Source: an uncultured Gammaproteobacteria bacterium
GTDB lineage: Bacteria > Pseudomonadota > Gammaproteobacteria > UBA9214
DNA length: 10,318 bases
Assembly (NCBI GenBank): GCA_905480305.1
Contig: CAJQPV010000305.1
Span: 1-10,318 of the forward strand
Direction of reading: 5' to 3'
The notes beneath the pieces are model-generated. The model worked only from the letters and a program-made list of their open reading frames with translations, had not been told where the DNA came from and did not search any database. A program made the translations under genes and the position numbers. Shown here piece by piece: positions 6,400 to 10,318 of the stretch; the first letter of the stretch is position 1, and every line of letters starts with the position of its first letter.

Positions 6400-7293
6400 G
6401 TGTCAATCCCGGCAGCCTATATAGGCGTCATCCTGATCTGGTCAACAACACCGCTAGCTATTCAGTGGAGCAGCCATGGTGTTGGCTTTCTGTTCGGCAT
6501 TACCAGCCGCATGATGATCGGGGTGCTGGTCGGTCTGCTGATAGCCGGTCTGTGCCGTGTGCGTTTGCCACGACACGCCGACGCCTGCCGCACCTACCTG
6601 GCTGCCGGACTGGGGCTGTTCTTCGCCATGACCACCGTCTACTGGTCTTCGCAGTTCATTCCATCCGGATGGATGTCAGTAATCTTCGGTCTTGCACCGA
6701 TAATCACCGGCGTAATGGCAACATTCTGGCTGGCTGAACAGGCGCTGACCGCTGCCCGCGTAACAGGTATCTTTCTCGGCCTGACAGGACTTGCCATTAT
6801 GTTGCTGGGCTCGCAACAGCTGGGACCTGAAGCCGATTATGGCATTGCCGGCATGTTCTTTTCAGTCGTGGCCTACTCAGCCAGTGCAGTTGCCATCAAA
6901 CGTATCGGTGCCGAGATACCTGCCCTCGCTACCACCATCGGCGGGCTGGTGGTGGCAATGCCACTGCTATTGCTGCTGTACTTGCTGACAGGTGAACCGC
7001 TACCGACTTTTATACCTCCCCGGGCCGCGATCTCGATACTCTATCTCGGCCTGGTCGGATCAGTGCTGGGTTTTGCCCTCTACTACTATGTACTCAGACA
7101 CGTAGAGGCAACACGCGTGGCACTGATCACGCTGATAACACCGGTGCTAGCCTTGATGCTCGGACACTATCTTAATGGCGAGGCACTGCAGACCGAGGCC
7201 ATCATCGGCAGCGCAACCATTCTTTCCGGTTTACTGCTGTTTGAGTATGGCCAACAAGCCGGAAAGTGGGTACGGGACACCCTGATGGGCTAA
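6400..7293 (+). CDS. EamA/DMT superfamily transporter
   Basis: This is a 297-residue integral inner-membrane protein of the drug/metabolite transporter superfamily. Two EamA repeats of about five helices each span roughly residues 5-137 and 147-283, giving ten predicted helices. Typical landmarks are the IWSTTPLAIQW helix near the N-terminus, the PSGWMSVIFGLAPIIT pseudo-helix region, FWLAEQ at the end of repeat one, and VALITLITPVLALMLGHYLNGE in repeat two. The family exports or exchanges small metabolites such as amino acids, but the substrate cannot be assigned. The start is GTG, chosen because GGAGGT sits five bases upstream and the resulting N-terminus goes straight into helix one. The strong terminator just upstream separates it from the previous gene or attenuates it. 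A GCGGCC/GGCCGC inverted repeat (7298-7303 and 7326-7331) lies just after the stop, without a T-run. Confidence 0.93.
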   Translation: MSIPAAYIGVILIWSTTPLAIQWSSHGVGFLFGITSRMMIGVLVGLLIAGLCRVRLPRHADACRTYLAAGLGLFFAMTTVYWSSQFIPSGWMSVIFGLAPIITGVMATFWLAEQALTAARVTGIFLGLTGLAIMLLGSQQLGPEADYGIAGMFFSVVAYSASAVAIKRIGAEIPALATTIGGLVVAMPLLLLLYLLTGEPLPTFIPPRAAISILYLGLVGSVLGFALYYYVLRHVEATRVALITLITPVLALMLGHYLNGEALQTEAIIGSATILSGLLLFEYGQQAGKWVRDTLMG

Positions 7294-7333
7294 TATCGCG
7301 GCCTGTCTATGGATATGGACTGCGTGGCCGCTG

Positions 7334-7363
7334 ATGACAATCAGTCAGCCAATCTGTTATGTT
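7334..7363 (+). promoter_or_regulatory. Candidate sigma-70 promoter for the 7392 gene
   Basis: ATGACA (7334-7339, five of six matches) and TATGTT (7358-7363, four of six) are 18 bases apart. Transcription would begin near 7370. That is downstream of the ATG at 7359 and upstream of the ATG at 7392, which favours the later start. Confidence 0.4.
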
Positions 7364-7391
7364 TATCCGACAATTTGCCGATACCAAAATC

Positions 7392-7706
7392 ATGACCGCT
7401 TCGGGAACCCGATACTTGTCGACAGTACTTGCAGCTGGCTTGCTACTGGCAGCCAGCCTGCCCGCGCAGGCAGATGAAACCACCACACTGTTGTGCGACT
7501 TCGAACACGGCCAACTGGAATTCGTCATCAACTACACCAGGGGCACGGCCAATGATGCCACGGCCATCATCTCGGACAAGGAAATAATCTGGTCACCGGG
7601 CAGTAACAGGGGCGGCATGGCTGTCATCAACCGTTACAGCGGTATCATGCAGCTCAGCAGGGGCAACAAGGAGTTCTACGGCCGCTGCAATAAAAAGCCC
7701 GAGTAA
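7392..7706 (+). CDS. Small secreted protein with two cysteines, unknown function
   Basis: From the ATG at 7392 the product has 104 residues. It begins with a clear Sec signal peptide (residues ~8-26, YLSTVLAAGLLLAASLPAQA), probably cut after AQA. The mature ~78 residues contain exactly two cysteines, one near each end (LLCDFEHG and YGRCNKKPE), which suggests a disulfide closing a compact beta-rich periplasmic domain. INRYSGIMQL with a following gRG/YGRC pattern is reminiscent of small periplasmic beta-barrel proteins, but I do not recognise a named family. The frame opens earlier at 7359 with eleven extra polar residues. Neither start has a good Shine-Dalgarno sequence, and I chose 7392 because it puts the signal peptide at the N-terminus and agrees with the candidate promoter. 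The gene is convergent with the following minus-strand gene, with 35 bases between stops and no clear terminator. Confidence 0.75.
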   Translation: MTASGTRYLSTVLAAGLLLAASLPAQADETTTLLCDFEHGQLEFVINYTRGTANDATAIISDKEIIWSPGSNRGGMAVINRYSGIMQLSRGNKEFYGRCNKKPE

Positions 7707-7741
7707 GCTCTTCCGAAAAACAGCAGGGCCGGTAGCAATAT

Positions 7742-9028
7742 TTATTTTCTTACTGGCTGATAAACAGGGCAGCGCTGAATACGCCTTTCGAGTTCGTCAT
7801 CCACCAGGCCGTATTCCTCACTGTCCAGATCCTGGTATCGCTGTTTGAACTCCAGCTCCATGATACTTGGCGGTAAATTATCGATTGCCGGCATAAAATC
7901 ACTTTCAGACAGCTGGTCACGCATACGCTGTTGCAGTGCGCGAGCATGTTGCGGAGTTTCCGTGGCAAGCTCGGCAAGTCGAACACCTGCACGGTCTGCT
8001 AGCAAATCGTCAAAACTGAATCCGCTGCCGCCCCGGGAATCATCCAGCTCCTTGAACAAACCAATCGCATTCGCCAGGCCACTGCCGGCAGAAACTGTCA
8101 CGGCAGCCGATACGGTAAAATGCTGTACCAGGTCGTGACGCCCCAGCACAGTCAGATACATTCTATGCTGTCCCGTCTCAACCGGCGCTTCGACAAACCG
8201 GCCAACATTTACCCCCATCACATACATCCCCAGTGTCTGCAGCAAGGCGCGGTTCTCTGCCTGCGGATCGCCCTGCTCATCGGAACGCACGCTGGCCAGT
8301 GTAAACAGGAATGGTAATATTCTCTCCAGTGAGACACGACGATCAGGGTAGTCACTCGCAAGCCGGCTCAGCTTGTTATGGTATGCCAGCACCCGCACCT
8401 TGTCGTCCGCAGAGAACAGCAGACCATAGCCGCTGGACTTCAATTGCGCAGCCAGTTCCGGTTGCCATTGATACACCAGCACCAGCTGATCTCCATCCAG
8501 CCGAAGCTCCTCGATCGTTTGCAACATCTCACGATACTCACTGGAATACTTCAGCAGAATTGTATGAAACAGTTGTAATACCGGATTCACCAGCCAGCCT
8601 GACAAACGCAGGCGCCCGACCTGCAGCGAATCAATACGTAATTCACCCTCTCCCTGTGAGAGCCTCGCCACAGCATTCAGGTAATTGCCAGAGTATTTTT
8701 CAGGCAAGGGGTAAGTCATACTGACCGTCGCATTGCCAGGATCAAGCTCAACCCGCGAATTAACGTTCAGGGTACGTGTAACCGAATAATCCAGCAGTAA
8801 ATTCAGATCACGTTGCGACAGTGCCAGCGTCCGTACTTCGTCCTGCTGCAGTCGTCGCGGGTCATGTTGCTTCAGTAACGCCTTGATGCGTTCGACGTCC
8901 TCGTGAGACAGACTCTTTCCGGGTTGTATCAGGGGTTCCGGCTCCATACCGGTAACAACAAATACAACAGGAACCGCAAACAGCGCAAGCAACAGCAATA
9001 CCAGCAGGCTCTTGATAATAAAAAACAT
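7742..9028 (-). CDS. Membrane-anchored conserved hypothetical protein (428 aa)
   Basis: An N-terminal hydrophobic helix (about 4-27, LLVLLLLALFAVPVVFVV) acts as a signal anchor. The rest, about 400 residues, is predicted periplasmic. The region after the anchor (37-80) is helical and charged (HEDVERIKALLKQHDPRRL, then ALSQRDLNLLLDYSV). Residues ~85-190 alternate as beta strands (VELDPGNATVSMTYPL, GELRIDSLQVGRLRLSG). The C-terminal third holds the most distinctive motif: GRHDLVQHF...SAAVTVSAGSG...GLFKELDD...GSGFSFDDLLADRAGVRLAELA (about 296-355), which looks functionally constrained (His, Lys-Glu, Asp, Gly). I know no assigned function. The start at 9028 lacks a Shine-Dalgarno sequence. TAACAT seven bases upstream, with GTGACC 17 bases further, could act as a promoter giving a nearly leaderless mRNA, but this is weak. 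The gene is convergent with the small secreted protein. Confidence 0.85.
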   Translation of the reverse strand: MFFIIKSLLVLLLLALFAVPVVFVVTGMEPEPLIQPGKSLSHEDVERIKALLKQHDPRRLQQDEVRTLALSQRDLNLLLDYSVTRTLNVNSRVELDPGNATVSMTYPLPEKYSGNYLNAVARLSQGEGELRIDSLQVGRLRLSGWLVNPVLQLFHTILLKYSSEYREMLQTIEELRLDGDQLVLVYQWQPELAAQLKSSGYGLLFSADDKVRVLAYHNKLSRLASDYPDRRVSLERILPFLFTLASVRSDEQGDPQAENRALLQTLGMYVMGVNVGRFVEAPVETGQHRMYLTVLGRHDLVQHFTVSAAVTVSAGSGLANAIGLFKELDDSRGGSGFSFDDLLADRAGVRLAELATETPQHARALQQRMRDQLSESDFMPAIDNLPPSIMELEFKQRYQDLDSEEYGLVDDELERRIQRCPVYQPVRK

Positions 9029-9050
9029 GGCTTGATGTTACGCTGCAGTC

Positions 9051-9113
9051 ATGCGCCGGTCACTCTCCAACATCGAGCTGGATAAGATTGAAGGAGGATT
9101 TATCTGCGAATAG
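9051..9113 (+). CDS. Doubtful micro-ORF with double-glycine-leader-like peptide
   Basis: ATG at 9051 opens 20 codons ending in TAG at 9111. The peptide contains LSNIELDKIEGG, which fits the LSxxELxxIxGG consensus of double-glycine leaders cut by peptidase-containing ABC transporters. It also begins MR like several microcin leaders. Only FICE follows the GG. Reading through the amber codon would add 16 codons, including a second Cys, up to TGA at 9162. No Shine-Dalgarno sequence precedes the ATG. No bacteriocin transporter or immunity gene is in the window. It may be chance or a decayed remnant. Confidence 0.15.
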   Translation: MRRSLSNIELDKIEGGFICE

Positions 9114-9224
9114 CAACGCAAGGCCGGTTCGAAAAACTGCAGGGATCGCCACGGGCGGCAATGACGGGCAAGATCGATAAAGCTGCTGGCAATGGATAAG
9201 CTGTAGTTATCGGGTTCAGACAGT

Positions 9225-9473
9225 CTAGCCTTTCACCCGTATTGCACGTGGCGCTGCCTTGATAACAACCTCTTCGGAACTAATTTTTTGCTGCGCGACG
9301 AGATCATCATGCACCAGTGCCATGGGGATCCACGCCACCTCCAGGCTATTTAGCCGTCGGTCTGGCGAGCGGCTGCGGTTTTCGTGAAGAACGCTGCCGT
9401 TCTTGTCGGTAAACAGAAACATTTCCGATCTTCCAAAACTGCGCCGATCACCGTCCTTGCGTCGATTATTCAT
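9225..9473 (-). CDS. Small DRR-motif hypothetical protein
   Basis: The product has 82 residues with no signal peptide or membrane helix, so it is probably cytoplasmic. The N-terminus is strongly basic, with two Asp-Arg-Arg motifs (GDRR at 8-11 and PDRR at 37-40) flanking FLFTDKNGSVLHENRS. Small gammaproteobacterial proteins with repeated DRR motifs around an F-x-D-x-x-G core are common, but none I can recall has a known role. The C-terminal part (50-82) is less distinctive and ends in a basic stretch. GGAGG ten bases upstream, within a G-rich run, supports the ATG at 9473. It is separated from the symporter by an AT-rich gap and probably has its own promoter there. The 124 bases after its stop hold an unsupported open frame of about 60 codons without a start codon. 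Confidence 0.7.
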   Translation of the reverse strand: MNNRRKDGDRRSFGRSEMFLFTDKNGSVLHENRSRSPDRRLNSLEVAWIPMALVHDDLVAQQKISSEEVVIKAAPRAIRVKG

Positions 9474-9683
9474 GAGCCTGCCCCCTCCCCACCAACACCA
9501 ATATACCTCTTATATTATGTGGGATATTAAGGGAAACCAGGCTCAGTTACCAGCTATATATAAGTTACTGTATTTATTTATTTTAATAAGAATTTCCGGG
9601 CATCCCGGGGCGCATACCATTATGAACTTATGGCTATTTTATGAACGCTTACCCTGCTGTGGAAGGCATAGAACACGCCGGGC
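9474..9683. other. AT-rich intergenic region between the DRR protein and the symporter
   Basis: Most of 9500-9650 is markedly richer in A/T than its surroundings, with runs such as CTATATATAAG and TTATTTATTTTAATAAG. AGTTAC is directly repeated at 9545-9550 and 9563-9568. It probably holds the promoter of the minus-strand DRR gene. Several TATA-like hexamers (for example TAATAT near 9515, read on the minus strand) could serve as -10 boxes, but none pairs with a convincing -35. A plus-strand open frame across it looks like the antisense shadow of the flanking genes. Confidence 0.5.
9586..9608 (-). terminator. Possible weak terminator after the symporter
   Basis: On the minus strand CCGGG-ATG-CCCGG (9608 to 9596) forms a five-base-pair all-GC hairpin. 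AAATTCTTATT follows, only partly T-rich. It lies about 75 bases after the symporter stop. The short stem and mixed tail make it a weak candidate. Confidence 0.3.
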
Positions 9684-10318
9684 TCAGCTCCGTTTCTGCC
9701 GGCTGACCAGAAAACCCGCCACCACGATCACCAGCGTGCCGCAGACACCAATCATCATGACATGTAACGGAAATCCCCAGCCTGTGTCGATAAACCAGGT
9801 ACTGGTTATCGTCGCCCAGGCGACGAACAGCACACCGACCACTGTTGCGAACATGGCCTGGCGTGGCTGCATATGCCGGTAGAAAAGCGCACACAGGAAC
9901 AGACCCAGCATGCCACCACCGAACACGGCAGATAGTTTCCACCAGACATCCAGTGCGCTTTTGGCATCAATCATCAACAGGCTGGCAGCTGTTGCAAGCA
10001 CACCGATGATCGCCGTGGCGGTACGAATAACGGTAACCTGCCGGGCATCATCGGCATCTGATCGAAGCAGTCGTTTGTAAAAATCCACCGTCCAGACGGT
10101 TGCCGAACTGTTCAGGGAAGAATCAAGCGTACTCATACCGGCAGCCAGCACCCCGGCAATAACCAGTCCGACCAGCCCGGTTGGCAGTTCATTGACAATA
10201 AAGTACGGGAATACCTTGTCGGCCTGCTCAGGCAGGCCTGCTGCCGGCACATTAAGATAGTACACAAACAAAGCCGTACCGATCATAAAAAACAGCGCAG
10301 ACACCGGGATGTACAATA
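9684..10318 (-). CDS. Sodium:solute symporter (SSS family), C-terminal part
   Basis: The gene enters from the right edge; the visible part is the last ~211 codons, ending in TGA at 9684. The protein is a multi-helix inner-membrane carrier with hydrophobic segments alternating with short loops. SSS hallmarks are ADKVFPYFIVNELPTGLVGLVIAGVLAAGMSTLDSSLNS, the conserved helix of the LeuT-like core with the Ser/Thr residues of the Na2 site (MSTLDS), followed by VWTVDFYKRLL. Three or four further helices follow, and a basic cytoplasmic tail (SRQKRS). The family couples Na+ influx to uptake of sugars, amino acids, carboxylates, sialic acids or vitamins; this fragment does not reveal the substrate. 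The frame's first in-window TTG at 10316 is only an internal codon. A weak terminator-like hairpin lies downstream. Confidence 0.9.
   Translation of the reverse strand, partial: LYIPVSALFFMIGTALFVYYLNVPAAGLPEQADKVFPYFIVNELPTGLVGLVIAGVLAAGMSTLDSSLNSSATVWTVDFYKRLLRSDADDARQVTVIRTATAIIGVLATAASLLMIDAKSALDVWWKLSAVFGGGMLGLFLCALFYRHMQPRQAMFATVVGVLFVAWATITSTWFIDTGWGFPLHVMMIGVCGTLVIVVAGFLVSRQKRS

Noticed and set aside
7298..7331. Inverted repeat GCGGCC/GGCCGC as a terminator after the EamA gene
   Set aside because: Six-base stem with a 22-base loop and no T-run downstream; not a credible intrinsic terminator.
8311..8724. Plus-strand frame of 137 codons
   Set aside because: Antisense shadow of the 428-residue gene; His/Pro/Ser-rich random-like composition.
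9403..9882. Plus-strand frame of 159 codons across the AT-rich gap
   Set aside because: It is antisense to the DRR gene at one end and the symporter at the other. Its codons change character in the AT-rich middle, and no domain is seen.
1..10318. tRNA, rRNA, CRISPR arrays, insertion sequences or attachment sites
   Set aside because: I looked for CCA-ended cloverleafs, regularly spaced repeats, transposase motifs and paired terminal repeats, and saw none.

Overview
The window looks like chromosomal DNA of a gammaproteobacterium, probably free-living. The evidence is PurT, a SlyX-family protein, a DUF5329 protein, an EamA transporter and a sodium:solute symporter. GC content is moderate and coding density high, with GC-biased third positions in most genes. 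No RNA gene, insertion sequence, integrase, CRISPR array or phage gene is visible. This is mostly ordinary backbone DNA, with a few intergenic stretches worth a second look.

Layout. Bases 2-1111 (+) are the 3' part of a gene entering from the left; it encodes a Pro/Ala-rich protein with one membrane helix and a Tyr/Gln/Pro tail. It abuts, with no base between the stop codons, a minus-strand group read from 3582 down to 1112. That group encodes a short orphan secretin-like periplasmic protein, a DUF5329 protein, and an endonuclease/exonuclease/phosphatase (EEP) family lipoprotein. All three are exported or membrane-anchored. The EEP and DUF5329 genes are almost certainly co-transcribed.

A divergent intergenic region (3583-3780) separates this group from a plus-strand run. 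The run is purT (formate-dependent purine synthesis), slyX, an unrecognised three-helix membrane protein (5393-6142), an EamA/DMT exporter (6400-7293) and a small secreted protein (7392-7706). In front of the exporter lies a structured 257-base gap. It ends in a strong intrinsic terminator 18 bases before the Shine-Dalgarno sequence, and an upstream segment can pair with the terminator's left arm, so an attenuation leader is possible.

From 7742 to the right edge all the main genes are on the minus strand: an unrecognised 428-residue membrane-anchored protein, a small DRR-motif protein, and the C-terminal part of a sodium:solute symporter that continues off the edge. Between 9029 and 9224 lies an otherwise non-coding stretch. 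It holds a 20-codon plus-strand micro-ORF whose peptide matches the double-glycine leader consensus of microcins and bacteriocins. It is intriguing, but it has no clear ribosome binding site and almost no cargo.

No multi-gene system is fully visible. The candidates for something new are the possible attenuator ahead of the exporter, the orphan secretin-like/DUF5329/EEP envelope group, and the micro-ORF.
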